A stretch of 64,000 bases of DNA from the NCBI RefSeq assembly GCF_000237925.1, contig NC_031496.1, forward strand, positions 23,472,851 to 23,536,850, given 5' to 3'. Both the position numbers and the translations under genes were made by a program. Source of the stretch: Schistosoma mansoni (lineage: Eukaryota; Platyhelminthes; Trematoda; Strigeidida; Schistosomatidae). Position 1 is the first letter of the stretch. Every line of letters starts with the position of its first letter. The notes below the pieces were generated by a model. That model worked only from the letters and a program-made list of their open reading frames with translations, was not told the DNA's origin and made no database searches. This document shows, piece after piece, positions 31,587-43,775 of the stretch.

Positions 31587-32012
31587 TTAGTACTTCTAAG
31601 AAATCATTAGTTCTATGTTTTCAATTATTTCTCAATATTAATTCAGTTAAGAATAAAAGATTACTTACATTCTCTATATGATCATTCTGAATAAATAGAA
31701 GACCCACTACTTTTGAGTGAACATATATTTTGACGCTCTGCTAGCTGTGGAAGTCATTACTATATTAATCTCCAATCTGTACCACTGAACTCAGGAACTG
31801 GCTTGTGTTTATAAATAGGATTGATTTGGAGAGTAACGTTTTTGTAAAAGTTTCCTAGTAAAAAACAACAACGAGTTTGCTATAAGTATGGTGAATTTAC
31901 AATTTTGATTAAAATCATCCGAAGTTTCTCTGATCATTATGATTATTAACACAATTATTATTATTATATGATTATCGTGTGTGGTTCATTATGAAATATT
32001 CGATAAATTAAT

Positions 32013-32372
32013 TTTTCGATTGAGATCATGAACCGATGAATGTTAGACAACTAATGGAAACTTGGGAGCACTAGACGGCCACTTTGTCTTAGTATGAGAC
32101 TCCTCACTAGTGCGCATCCACGATCCCTCATGTGGGACTCGATCCCAGTAACTTGGGTCTCATGCGCGAACGTTTAATCTCTAGACAACTGAGCCAACAT
32201 CCTACGGTGTTGATGTTTAACTTCAACCAATCCACCAAATCGTGCAACCATCTTCCATTGTCTGAGGTAGATACTTATCTCTAGCCGACACGGATTGAAC
32301 TCCACTGGTCACGAATTCTCACTAGAACATCGAGATTCACCTCTCAAAGCTGGTCACTAGTGAGCAAGTGGT
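32013..32372 (-). mobile_element. HH-2 repeat, near full-length
   Basis: Antisense copy carrying the 3' part, degraded hammerhead, B box GACTCGATCCC, A box and the 5' region ending at CTAGTGAGCAAG. The ribozyme differs from consensus in the GAAA strand (ACAAAG) and in stem I, so it is probably inactive. Confidence 0.85.
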
Positions 32373-32857
32373 AATCTATATTTCATGTACTCCAAAACTA
32401 TCATTTCATTCATCTGCTTCGTACTCACCCACTATTCTAAACTTATATAAGCTGTTCAAATCTTCTTTAGTTATTACGCAATTCAGCTTTCGGATTCTAT
32501 ACAATTGTCATATCACTACTCTATGTCTTCTATAAATACTTTCAACTGATCTGAAAATTATGCAAATTTTTCAAACAGTCATTTCCAGACTCCAAATAGT
32601 TACTGCTTCAGGCCATATGTTTTTCTTTTTGGATTCCATTTCTAAATGATCTCACTTATTTATTCATAAATTTACATATTTTTTACTGATAATCCTAATG
32701 ATACTAATTTTATGATCGCTGTCCATTACACCACATTGTATCATATCTTACTTTTATAATGTAATGTAAATGAAGTTGTAAACAACTGACGAGAATTCGT
32801 ATTATTCTACTTCAATCATTTTTTAAGATTTATACGAAAAATCTATTGAGCTAAAAA

Positions 32858-33212
32858 GTTCGAGAGAAGCAATGGTCAGTGGAGTGCAACCTGGTCTGTT
32901 GTGAGATAGCAATTAACTGAAGGTAATGGTGAATATGTTGCTCAATTTTATGAATAAGTTGAAATTAGACATTAACACCGTTGGATACCGGCCGACTCAG
33001 TGGTCTAGAGGTTAAGTGCTCGCGTGCGAGACTGATAGGTCCTGAGATCGAATCTCGCGAGGTGGAATCGTGAATGCGCACTGTTGTGGAGTCTCACAAT
33101 AGAACGAAACGGTCGTCCAGTGCTTCCACGCTCTACATGGTAGTCTAGCTTCAATTGACTCATGAATTGAATTATGAAATTACCAAAATGTTCACAAAAA
33201 CCACTTCTGATG
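32858..33212 (+). mobile_element. HH-2 repeat, near full-length
   Basis: Sense copy: 5' region from 32858, A box TCAGTGGTCTAGAGG, B-box region GATCGAATC, hammerhead (core TTGTGGA, altered) and 3' end ACCACTTCTGAT. The ribozyme is probably dead. Confidence 0.85.
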
Positions 33213-33467
33213 GTATATATAGGATCAGAATTTGCCGGTATTTGCTTTTAATATTAGAAATAAGTAACATCCTGAACATTGAATATTCGCTTTGATGTAT
33301 ATTTATACTGATATGGCTAAAATGGCATAAACAGTTATATTCTATCAATGTGACATATTGTATTTTAATATTTGTTAATCACTAAATTGATATATAAGAA
33401 GTAGTTATATACATACACAAGGAGAATACACTTATTGATTAATAACAATTAAACAGTTTTTGTATAA

Positions 33468-33706
33468 AGGTGAGATTACGAGTCAATTGAAGCTAGACCA
33501 CAATGGAAGATCTCAAGGAACTGGACAGCTGTTTCGTCCCTTTGGGGGGCTTCCTCAACAGTAAGCACCCACGATCCCACCTCGCGAGATTCGAACCAAG
33601 GACCTATCACCCTCACGCGCGAGCACTTAACCTTTAGATCACTGAGTTGGCCGGCATCCAATGGTGTCAATATCTAACTTCAATCAATCCATCTAGTTCA
33701 TCTAGT
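33468..33706 (-). mobile_element. HH-2 repeat, 5'-truncated
   Basis: Antisense copy: 3' block CAATTGAAGCTAGACC, altered hammerhead, B box GATTCGAACC, A box and TTGGCCGGCATCC. Confidence 0.85.
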
Positions 33707-33849
33707 TTGAAGCGTTGATTTCATACTATCGATAAGTTTTAACTGTACAATTAATCTAAGATACTTAATATTACATTAATTATATTTAGGATGTTAGTTG
33801 ATTGGTTAGTAATTGATCAAAACTCTTGATTATTCTATAAATAAAAATA

Positions 33850-33945
33850 ATCTGTTTATAATATCCCAATGAGTAGAAAAAATTACAATTTTCCGACGTT
33901 TCGTAACTCAATGTAAGCCACTTCTTCAGAGAATAAAATAAATAA
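33850..33945 (-). ncRNA. Penelope-type hammerhead ribozyme segment
   Basis: On the minus strand it reads CUGAAGA, stem II GUGGC/GUUAC, GAAA, then ACGUC with stem III reduced to ACGU, and GGAAAA pairing with UUCU upstream. All core bases are present. The layout (CTGAAGAAGTGG to ACGAAACGTC) is typical of hammerheads in Penelope-like elements. A second copy with the same flanks lies at 50735-50830. No PLE coding sequence is directly attached here. Confidence 0.6.
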
Positions 33946-34094
33946 CGAAATAGAAAGTAATCCGTTTCAATAGTATAAAGGAACTATGTTTTATAAAAAA
34001 TTATCTTTCATTAAATACAATAACCTTACAATCTTTTAGAGTAATGTTATTACACATTATTTAATATTAAATTCGAAAGAAATAATTATCAGTT

Positions 34095-34205
34095 ATCTAT
34101 AGTCAGTCAGTCAGTCAACTATAACTTAGGACCAGGCACATATATGCATCGGTCAAAATTGTCATACCTCGTTAGCACAACAAGATTAACACCTGATTCA
34201 TAGAA
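34095..34205 (-). mobile_element. GACT-tailed retroposon fragment
   Basis: On the minus strand it has a TGTTAATCTTG-TGTGCTAACGAGG block, then GTTATAGTT and a GACT tail (AGTC repeats at 34104-34120 on plus). It shares TGTGCTAA-GGTATG-CAA and the GACT tail with the insertion at 57988-58115. Confidence 0.6.
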
Positions 34206-34320
34206 GTAGTTAATTTAATGGTGATAGGGTAATTAGTTTTTTTAATTATTTGATATTGAAATATACTACTTATAATACTACTTATAAAAACTGAGTTATT
34301 ATTATTATTATTAGCTTTAT

Positions 34321-34599
34321 TCAATAGTATATTATTTGGTACAAAATCGAATTCTCAGCATAAAGTATTTCAACATGTTTACTTTTCTTATTTCTTCGTT
34401 GCTCCTGATGATAAACATTCAGTGATCGCCAGTTGGATGTCAGCAGTTCAGTCAATCGACATATGAATAATGTATATTCTTTTTGCTGCATGTTCCCAGC
34501 AAACACAACATCTCTGATTAGGCTTTTTGTAACCTTTACAGCGAAAGGTTGTACAGTTTTCAGAAACGCACCGGAATAGGTTGTGTGCTTAATAGCCAT
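34321..34599 (-). CDS. Unidentified ORF, perhaps the 3' end of a retroelement
   Basis: A 92-residue frame starting MAIKHTTYSGAFLKTVQPFA and ending AENSILYQIIYY, with balanced composition (SLIRDVVFAGNMQQKEYTLF). Just past its stop on the minus strand is an AATAAT repeat (34302-34315 region), which could be a retroposon tail. Upstream on the minus strand lies a tRNA-like CAGGTAGCCCAGATGTTTAA (34652-34671 on plus). I do not recognise the protein. It could be the C-terminus of a diverged mobile element or a processed gene copy. Confidence 0.3.
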   Translation of the reverse strand: MAIKHTTYSGAFLKTVQPFAVKVTKSLIRDVVFAGNMQQKEYTLFICRLTELLTSNWRSLNVYHQEQRRNKKSKHVEILYAENSILYQIIYY

Positions 34600-35040
34600 A
34601 ATGATGTATTAAAACAAACAATGTTAGATAACTTGTTGAAATATATAGATGACAGGAACAGGTAGCCCAGATGTTTAAGCAGGCCGCCCTGTATGTTATA
34701 ATTTTACTTTAATGTACTTGTATAATTAAAAATACTAAAAGTATTTTCGCACAACTTTTGATTGGTTTTAAATAGAAAAACTCCTAAGGGTATATAACAG
34801 AATTATTATTTTGTTAAAACAATCTATTTATTTTAGATATTTTGGTTTTGTTTATATAAGATATGCTATCAAAATATATAAGTAGTCTGATTAGATTTCT
34901 TCATTTTTTTTATTGCTTATCATAATGTATACCTTCTTTTGCTATTACATTATATTGATAATGTATAAAATAGTTTTAAATATTGACTTATTCAATTATC
35001 ACTATTATTGTTTATCATATTTTCGAAGGGATAATAATCA

Positions 35041-35150
35041 AAACAAAAAAAAACAGAAAGAAGAAAAGAAAAGAAAAAACAAAAAAACAGAAAAAAAACA
35101 AAAAAAAAACAGAAAAAAACAAAAAATAGAAAAACAGAAAAAAACAATAA
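35041..35150. repeat. A-rich simple sequence
   Basis: Purine-biased run of AAACAGAAAA-type units giving a lysine-rich frame that is not a gene. Confidence 0.9.
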
Positions 35151-35689
35151 CACTTTTATTCAATTTACTTATAGATCATTTACTACTGTTATAGTTTTAT
35201 AGCAAACGTTCTACAGTAATCGAATATGCTTGTTTATTTATTTATTTATTCATGGCAATTATATTGTTATTGAATAGAATGATAAACATATATGAATATT
35301 AAAGAAAAACGTGGAGTTCAGTGAAAGGATTTCTTTTCAACGAATTTGTTGTCAAGCTGTACAATGGTGTATAGATATATATAACTGTGACAGTCCCATG
35401 AGGAGATGTGAACAAGGAATAACTAAGATGATATAATAAAAACAATATAATATTAGATTATGTTATATGAATAATAATAATAATAATAGTAGACTTAATA
35501 GGTTAGTAACAAACTATAACATGAATGTAGTGAGATGATTCAAATGTTTTGGTTGCAATAATTAAATGTAATAGAGGTGCAAAAAATAAATAAAGTGATG
35601 TGAATAAAATAATGAGAATATAAGAGATAAGTAAAGGGGGAAATGCAGTAATAATAATAATTAACTAAGGCCAAGGTAACCATAACGAT

Positions 35690-36335
<646 letters not shown>

Positions 36336-36519
36336 CCATGTGAAAAGACCTTTCAGTTTTCCCAAATTTTTAATAATAGTCTTAGATGAGTTAATGATTT
36401 CAATGAAACACAAAATACTCCTCACTGATATACATTACTGTTACTAGATAAAACCTATAAAACAATATTTTTGGTAAATAATTTATTAATATCAGGATGG
36501 TTATTTTGGGTAATGTAGT

Positions 36520-36835
36520 AATTTTAATAGTTGAGATCATAAGTCAATTGAAGCTAGACCATCAGAGAAAACCTGGATACATTGGACGGCCGTATCGTCA
36601 AATCAAAAATCAAATCGTCCTATTGTGGGAATCCTCAGCAGTGCACAACCACGAACCCAGGACCTATCGGTCTCACGTGCAAACGCTTAACCTCTAGATC
36701 ACTGAGCTGGCATCCAACTAATCCATGAAATTGAGCAACACATCCACCATTGTCTTCAATGAGTTACTATTTCACAACAAACCCAGTTGAACTTCACTGT
36801 TCAATTTTTCTCACTAAAACTCATGATCTCAACTG
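36520..36835 (-). mobile_element. HH-2 repeat, near full-length
   Basis: Antisense copy with the 3' block, altered hammerhead carrying a short duplication (CAAATCAAAAATCAAATCG at 36598-36616), A box and 5' region to CTCACTAAAACTC. Confidence 0.8.
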
Positions 36836-36947
36836 TTAAAATAATGTATTTTAAAAGTTTTCAATTTGTTATTTCATATTATTCAGATTTAATTGATAAG
36901 TAATTTTATATTTCAATTCATGTCTATTACAATAATCAGAATAATTA

Positions 36948-37348
36948 ATAGGGGTTTTGTGGAGATTTCAGTATTTTCATAGTTGAAGTCATGAGTCGAT
37001 TGAAGCTAGACCACTATGCAAAACCTGGAAGCACTGGACGGCCGTTTCGTCCTATCGTGGGACTCCTCAGCAGTGTTCATCAACGATTCCGCCATGTGAG
37101 TTTTGAATCAAGGACCTACCAGTTTCGCGCCAGATCACTTAATCTCTAGACCACTGAGTCGGCCGGCATCCAACAGTGTTAATGTCTAACCTCAACCAAT
37201 CCACGAAGTTTGAGCAACCGTTCACCATTCATGAGGCGTGATCGTGGATGCACACTGTTGATGAGTCCCACAAAACAACGAAACGGCCATCCAATGCTTC
37301 CAGGTTTTCCATAATGGTCCAGCTTCAATCGACTCATGATATCAAAAC
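36948..37348. mobile_element. HH-2 inverted dimer with 11-bp target duplication
   Basis: Antisense arm 36948 to about 37228 (3' terminus, intact hammerhead at about 37028-37080, B box, A box and 5' region) joined to a sense arm about 37229-37348 (hammerhead and 3' part). The flanks are exact CAGAATAATTA (36937-36947 and 37349-37359). Both 3' ends face outward. Confidence 0.9.
37030..37082 (-). ncRNA. Hammerhead ribozyme (HH-2 type), intact core
   Basis: Minus strand: ACACUG, CUGAGGA, stem II GUCC/GGAC, GAAA, ACGGCCGU, GUC, CAGUGC. Only one stem I position departs from the consensus. Confidence 0.7.
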
Positions 37349-37796
37349 CAGAATAATTATCAATTTATAATAGAAATCTTTCACTTATATTCTATTATCC
37401 TTTCAATAATACTGTAAACAGTATCATTTAATGGTTTAGAAAAAAAAAAGAAAGAACAATTAACAATAAAATTGATACTCTCATATACTTTATCGTTGAA
37501 GCGGTTACAGTTTAGCATATTCTATCCGTTTTATTTATTTGGATTAAAATATTTCACTTTTTCTTTTCTGTTTTCCTTTTTTTTTCTTTTTTTGTTTTGT
37601 TACGAGTTTGATTATTCATAATATCATCATCTAAATTTTATTTCATTTCATTATGTGTATGTTGAAATACATGATTATACAAACGTTTTAGTTAATGATC
37701 AACAGTATTTACTACCATTTCGGTATTGCTGATGTTTAGGATTACCAGTTTTATGACAATGTCTAGTTAAAATATTGTGAAATTGATACTTCTGGT

Positions 37797-37822
37797 ACTA
37801 CCACTACTACTACTACTACTAC

Positions 37823-37856
<34 letters not shown>
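37797..37856. repeat. CTA/ATA compound microsatellite
   Basis: Eight or so CTA units followed by about 11 ATA units. Confidence 0.95.
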
Positions 37857-37857
<1 letters not shown>

Positions 37858-38041
37858 GTAATGATAATGATTATAATAGTAATAGCTATTTGATAGAGTA
37901 TGTCAGAATAGTTGAATTTTTAAAATAAAAATTTTAAAATTTGCCTACTTTTTTGTTTTAATGGATGAAAACACTATTTTATTTGTGTACTTATAGTTTC
38001 CTATAAATTATAGAGAAAAATGAATTATGTTTCATTGTTCA

Positions 38042-38485
38042 TTATAAGCAAAGATGAATAGTGGTTAGCAGTGGAATCTAGGACTCGTGTTTCGTCCTAT
38101 TTGGAAATCGTCAGATGGATGTACCTGTATCTCAGAGTTGATGTTCACTCTGGGACTCAAACCCAGTAACGTTCACTTCAAATGCTGTCGTATTATCTAT
38201 TCAGCTACTAAGTCCTGATTGCCAATTGCTTGTGTAATGGGGTGAAATTTGAATTCACTTAGTGTTGTTTGTTTGAATCTTCCCATTGATATTTAGGACT
38301 GCAATTGACCAGTCTCTTATTGGCATAGGATTCCACTGCTAGTCACTATCCATCTTTGCTTACAATGCTTGTGAATTAAAGTTATATCGAGATATTACGC
38401 ACAGTATGCACATATGCCAACAAGAGACTGATCAATTGCAGTGTTAAAAAGCAATGAGAAGATTTAAACAAACAATACCAGTTGT
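38042..38485. mobile_element. HH-1 inverted dimer with 8-bp target duplication
   Basis: The antisense arm 38042 to about 38330 (CCATC side, hammerhead, B box, A box, upstream unit) meets a sense arm about 38331-38485 that starts in the ATTCCACTGCTAG block. The flanks are ATTGTTCA (38034-38041 and 38486-38493). The antisense ribozyme is altered at stem II and in the core. Confidence 0.8.
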
Positions 38486-38589
38486 ATTGTTCAAAATAAT
38501 ATAAGTCTATATGAATTTATTTACAGTGTCTAGTTCCTTTAAGTATAGTAATGAACCCTAAAAAAAGAAAAAAACGGACAATACCATAT

Positions 38590-38955
38590 TTACTTTGTGT
38601 TATTTACTTGTATCTTCCCATTGTTATTTAGAACTACAATTGATCAGTCTCTTATTGCAACATGTGCATCCTGTGCCGACTGCCTTGATATTGCCTCAAG
38701 TCCTAAATAACAATGTGAAGATTGAACTAAACAACATCAAGTGAATTTAAACTTCACCCCATTGCATAAGCAGTTGCCTATCAGAACTCAGTAGCTAAGT
38801 GGATAACATGATGGAGTTTGACGCTAAAGGTACCGTGTTCGAGTCCCAGAGTGAACATCAACTCTGAAATACAGGTACATCTAGCTGACGAGTTCCAAAT
38901 AAGACGAAACGCGCGACCTGAATTCCACTGTTAGCCACTATTCATCATTGATAGA
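38590..38955. mobile_element. HH-1 repeat with inverted 5' extension
   Basis: Antisense piece 38590 to about 38697, then a sense unit about 38698-38955 with A box TAGCTAAGTGG, B box GTGTTCGAGTCCC and hammerhead (CTGACGA core, stem II altered, GUC lost). A hairpin centre lies around 38690. Confidence 0.8.
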
Positions 38956-39479
38956 ACCATAATTTATCAAAGTATTAAATATGAAAATGTTTTTCTATCT
39001 CGTTGTATATTGAGGATATTCTTTATGGATTATTACTTTATTTAGTTTTAAAACAGGTCTAGGTGAAATATCTATTGTCAAAGGGATAAATTATGATTTA
39101 AAGAGAAATTGCGATTTAAGTTAGTAACTAACTATTAAGTGATTAGGTTTTAGAGAAAATTAACTTTAAGGGTTAAGGAGTCCATCTATTAAACTATTTT
39201 CCAAAGGAAATTATTCTTTGAAATTATGTGTGGTATTCGAGATGTTTTGATGGGTTTTGAATTATTGAAGAATTCAACTGAAGTCATCTCCTTGAATATA
39301 TATGACGAAATAAATATAGTGAAATGATAAAAAAGCTGAGTTTGTTGTGAATTCGCTAACTGGGCTCAATAGGTCTATTTCACGAACATGATTACTATTA
39401 TGCAGTAGTATGACATCCTATTATTTATGAAACAACAAGACAGATCAACTAGTAGAAGACCTTGAACATAGTTCATTCG

Positions 39480-40525
39480 CTGTAACTAAGGTTACTGAAC
39501 GAATGATATTCCTAAACATCATACTCCGTAGTTTAGCATTCACTTAGTTATTCAAAACTACGCAACATCCTCTACTACTAGATAATGGCTTTCAGGCATA
39601 ATGAAAATCAAATTCACTGATAATTAAACAAGATTTGATGATTGTTAATTATTATCGCTCTAGTTTTCGTGAATGTATACTCAACAAGTGGCCTCACCTC
39701 GACTCCATGGAAAACTTTTTCCTTCAGTGAGACGCCTTGACAACTGTCAATTTATACATCTTGTCTGGCTATCGGAGTGTTATCCCTAAAATTGTTTGAC
39801 ATCTAGTCCTAAACCAGTTCCATTGCGGGTACCCAAGAATAAGCTAAATGAAGTCACTGGCTCGGAGTTATGCATACTGCCCGTTTATAAACGGAAATAT
39901 AGAACAAAGTGTCGTAACTCTTGGTCCTGTCTAGAATTCGGGTATCCATTGTTTTGTGTGATGCTTTTACAGATTAGCCAATTCCTCATTTATCTCGCCA
40001 TTTGAGCATCACATCCTAGCTGTATTGTCGAACGTTTTGAGCAGACACTTTTTGTAACTGATAGGACAAAAGCTGTTAATGCTCAAATACTCCGTAGTTC
40101 ATGTTTCTTTACTACTTTTCTCAAAACTCTCGTCGTTTTTCCGTCTAACACTAAGATCTAAAAAACTGAATTAGTCATCTTTTTCGTATTCCATTGTGAA
40201 AGTTATGTTGAGGTAGAAGTTGTTGAAGTGACGAGGTAACTGAGAAGAGTGCTCCATATTATCATAGATAATGAATGTATCATAAACATATCTGGAGTAG
40301 TATTTTTTGTTCTGGATTTCGCGTTTTAGATTTGTATGTTTTACGTCAGCCATAAGGATAACGGCCAAGATAGGTCCCAGTGATTATCCCATTGCCACTT
40401 TGTCGCTTGTTTGTATAGTTGACTGTTGGACTGGAAATGAACACCTTTCGTGAAAAGTAATAATGACATTCTTAACTCATTTTTAGGCGAAAGAAGTAAT
40501 GCAGACTGTTCAAAAATTAAATTCA
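39480..40525 (-). mobile_element. Penelope-like element, reverse-transcriptase part
   Basis: On the minus strand: QSNSQLYKQ, then an MG-S-GP-like RT block, then LMADVKHTNLKREIQNKKYY with SRYVYDTFIIYDN (equivalent to the RYVDD catalytic motif), then HFNNFYLNITFTMEYEKDD. Further downstream is the typical post-RT linker with TLFDN-AR and ELA-L-NGYP-like residues. The spacing fits the Penelope-like RT, not LINE RT. Several frame interruptions are present. The plus-strand frame 39796-40005 is an antisense shadow. HH-1 begins immediately beside it at 40530. Confidence 0.65.
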
Positions 40526-40529
40526 TAGT

Positions 40530-40757
40530 TAAATTCACTTGGTATTGTTTGTTTAAATCTTCCCATTGATGTTTGTGACTGCAATGGGTCAGTTTCTTAT
40601 TGCATATGTGCATACTGTGCGTATTGTATTGATACAGCCTTAATTCACAAGCATTATAAACAAAGATGGATGATGGTTAGCAGTGAAATCCAGGACTCGC
40701 GTTTCATCCTATTTGGGAATCGTCAGATGGATGTGCCTGCATCACAGAGTTTCACAG
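40530..40757 (-). mobile_element. HH-1 repeat, 5'-truncated
   Basis: Antisense unit from the TTGTTTGTTTAAATCTTCCC block through the hammerhead (about 40680-40735, core altered to CTGACGATTC side) to ACAGAGTTTC, where it stops before the B box. Confidence 0.8.
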
Positions 40758-41164
40758 TTTATGATAATAAATATATTCATGTTTATAATTGTAACTTAAG
40801 GTTGTATGAAGCTGATGAGGAGCTGTGAAATAGAATGATGAATTCATTTTTCTCTAAAAACCTTGTTGTTCTTACTCTGTTTGGTCTCATTTACACACTT
40901 TTATCAGATGAGGAGTAAGGAGAGGACAAAGTGGAGATACGACTGAATTCCATTGTTGTGTTTTGGTACAGAAAACTCGAAATAAGTTTCAAAATTTCGT
41001 TTAAAATGAACTGATATCATACAAACACTATTTAAAGCATTGGATTTAGAGAACCAATTGAGTGTTATTAAGGACTTACTGGCTACATAAACTTGCATTT
41101 CGGTGTTAATCTTGACACTTGGATTTGAACCAAGCAGCTATCCGTTTATTCATTAAAGTGTTGT

Positions 41165-41235
41165 CTTAAAAGTTACTGTGTCCAGTTTGTTTGAAGAAGC
41201 GACCTACACTAAACTGCGAAACGTTTTGATGTATA
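41165..41235 (+). mobile_element. Possible degenerate Penelope-type hammerhead
   Basis: TTTGAAGAAGCGACC, then CACTAAACTGCGAAACGTTT, resembles the PLE hammerhead segments at 33850 and 50735 in order and spacing. The first core base and part of stem II are lost. Confidence 0.35.
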
Positions 41236-41689
41236 CTTTTATTCTTATACTTAAACTTCTAATAGATAAATATGCAAACTACGTACCACAAATTTCTACA
41301 TAGTTTAACATAAGACTGATTCTCTTATTTAGCTCTCTGGTTTGAATCTAGTGTATGAAAATATTTGGCTTTTTATTGGAAACATAGAAAGCTTCAAATG
41401 AGTTGAAATATTGAAATAAATCATCTGTAACTATTACAAATGAGAATACTTTACAGGACCTAGTTAGTTGCGTTAGACTGAGATGAGAGTCTGTTGGCAG
41501 AGATGTTTCGGTTAGTAAATCATTGACAAGTTCTACTTTTCTCTCTTAGAGTTTTGATTAAAAACATTGATGTCATAATTGCCTATGCTTGTTGTGACAT
41601 TTGACGCTTATAGATATTTGCCTAATATTTTAATACATCAATAATTTGCCGACCAATTCGGTAATTCAATACACATATATTTATTCACG

Positions 41690-42150
41690 AAATCCATAAG
41701 CTATAGTGGCTGGTACTATGTCAAGCCGGTATAAGTTATTCTAGCTGCTGGACTGACCAATGTATTCATTCACCTCAAGCCACATTTTAACCCTGTCACT
41801 TATTTGCTTATTAACCTTGATTGTTTTTTTTTTATATGATCGTATGTGTGTTAATTAACTACCCTATTCATTATGTGTCTGTAACTTATTTTTGTCTGAA
41901 TATAAATACTTAGGAACACTTGATTAAATTGAGTTGGCTCATATGTCATCTCCGATCCGTTTCACTTCTCTTTTTCCTCTTCGCTTTCTTCGCTTCGTCC
42001 CTCTGATCGTCTGTCATACATTTCGTATGAAATATACGTATTCCAAAATCCTTGCTCGTATTTGACTAATTTAATTCTATTATTCACTAGCGCAAATTAA
42101 ATCGATAACTAAGTACAATGGTTGGCAATATGTTTATTTCGATTGCAATC
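41690..42150 (+). mobile_element. Rep-D copy, opposite orientation
   Basis: Plus-strand TAGTGGCTGGTACTATGTCA, TGTCTGTAACTTATTTTTGT, AATATAAATACT and AAATATACGTATTCCAAAAT align in order with the minus strand of the copies at 17270 and 23694. It is more diverged and its ends are unclear. Confidence 0.55.
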
Positions 42151-42647
42151 TTCATACGATTCAAATAGAGTCAGATAAAGAGCCATAAAAATAGTAAGCC
42201 CATTGATAACATCATCATCCAATCTGATTGGCGTCAAAAACGGGCGAAACTAAAAAAATACTCTATACATTCAAATCCTGGTTACAAACATGTAAATTGA
42301 AGCCAAACTTAAAATATAACAACGGACTTTAAAAAGTCTACTAGAATACGATGTAATATAAACAAGAATTTCCTGTGGAACTACCTACCGCCTTTTCAAA
42401 GAAAATAACATATTTTCAGACACCTGAATTAAATCAAAGTATACCGCTAGATTTATCTGCAGATGTAGTATACTACAATTGTCTTACCGGAAATTGTCTA
42501 AACTTTTAAAAAATCGGTTTCGTCCAATAATATGATAGATTACAAGTTTTAAGGAACATTTCTTCTAGTCTAAATTGATTATTTCATGTTGGACTATGAA
42601 ATGTATCTTGATCATCATCTGAAAAATAATTTTTGTATCGTATGATT

Positions 42648-42722
42648 ACTTAATTACTCCTGTTACCCCCAATGGAGCATAGGCCGCCGACAATCATTCT
42701 CCAACCCATTCCGTCCTGGGCT
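42648..42722 (-). mobile_element. LINE-B 3'-end fragment
   Basis: Antisense ~75 bp: ATTACTCCTGTTACCCCCAA, GGAGCATAGGCCGCCGAC and the CCAACCC-TCCTGGG end. This equals the last coding residues ([10 protein letters not shown]...) of LINE-B. Confidence 0.8.
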
Positions 42723-43013
42723 CGGATCGTATGATTAGTGGTAGCATACATAGAATGTAACTTCAGATGAAAACATTAAATGCTATGGACATTTGCTTCC
42801 CTTGATAATTTTAAACACTACAAGAATAAGAATATTTACGGAATAAAATAAATTCACTTTATCTTTTGAAAATTTCTCATTTGTTGTCAAGAGCATAAAC
42901 GTCATGAGAGATTGAATGATTCAAAAAGTATATTTGATATTTTTTACTTGGGTAAACACCTATCTATACTTCATTAAATGAAATATGACAAATAATACCA
43001 ATTTATATAGTTG

Positions 43014-43442
43014 AAATCATGAGTCAATTGAAACTAGATCACAAGGGAAAACCTGTAAGCACTAGATGGCCGTTTCGTCCAATTGTGGAACTCCTCAGCG
43101 GTGCGCATCCACGATACTGCATTGCGAAATTCCAACCCACGACTTATCAGTCTCGCGCGCAAACGCTTAATCTCTAGACCACTGAGTTGGCCGGCATCCA
43201 ACGGTGTTAATGTTTAACTTCAACCAATCCACGAAGTCTGAGCAACCGTCCACCACTATTTTTTTTAGTGAGTTGATATCTCCCAGCAGACCTGGTTGAA
43301 CTCCACTGGTCACTGCTTCTCAGTGGTTAAGCGCTCGCGCGAGAGACTGATAGGTCCTGGGTTGGAATCTCGCGAGGCGGGATCGTGGATGCGCACTACT
43401 GAGGAGTTCCACAATAGGACGAAACGGCCGTCCAGTGCTTCC
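43014..43442. mobile_element. HH-2 inverted pair
   Basis: The antisense near-full unit (43014 to about 43320) is joined head-to-head to a sense fragment (about 43321-43442) that starts in the A-box region. The sense hammerhead keeps CUGAGGA, GUUCC/GGAC, GAAA, ACGGCCGU, GUC. The antisense one keeps the core with AUC, also a valid NUH triplet. No clear flanking duplication was found. Confidence 0.8.
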
Positions 43443-43775
43443 ATACTACTATACTACTTATTTTTACGTTTATAATTTGAACTTTGATTTGAGATAAATT
43501 TAATTTGTAGGATTGGAAAATCTAGATTAATTTTAGAAAATTAAATATTTCAAGGCATTCTGGTGCAAACCTGACCTAAATTTAAGATGGTATCCAATTT
43601 ATAATGATTATAAACCAACAAATGTTCATTTATAAAAACATTTATCATTAGATAAACCCTAGTCTAACCTTAACCCATAGCCACTACACCCTCCATAAAT
43701 ACTTTGTTGACGATCAATTCATTCATGATCTCAGTCAAGACTCGACAATCTACACGAACAGATACTGATAATTAT

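Noticed and set aside
34913-35194. Lysine-rich 93-residue frame
   Set aside because: Simple A-rich sequence; no coding signature.
39796-40005. 69-residue plus-strand frame
   Set aside because: Antisense shadow of the Penelope-like RT region on the minus strand.
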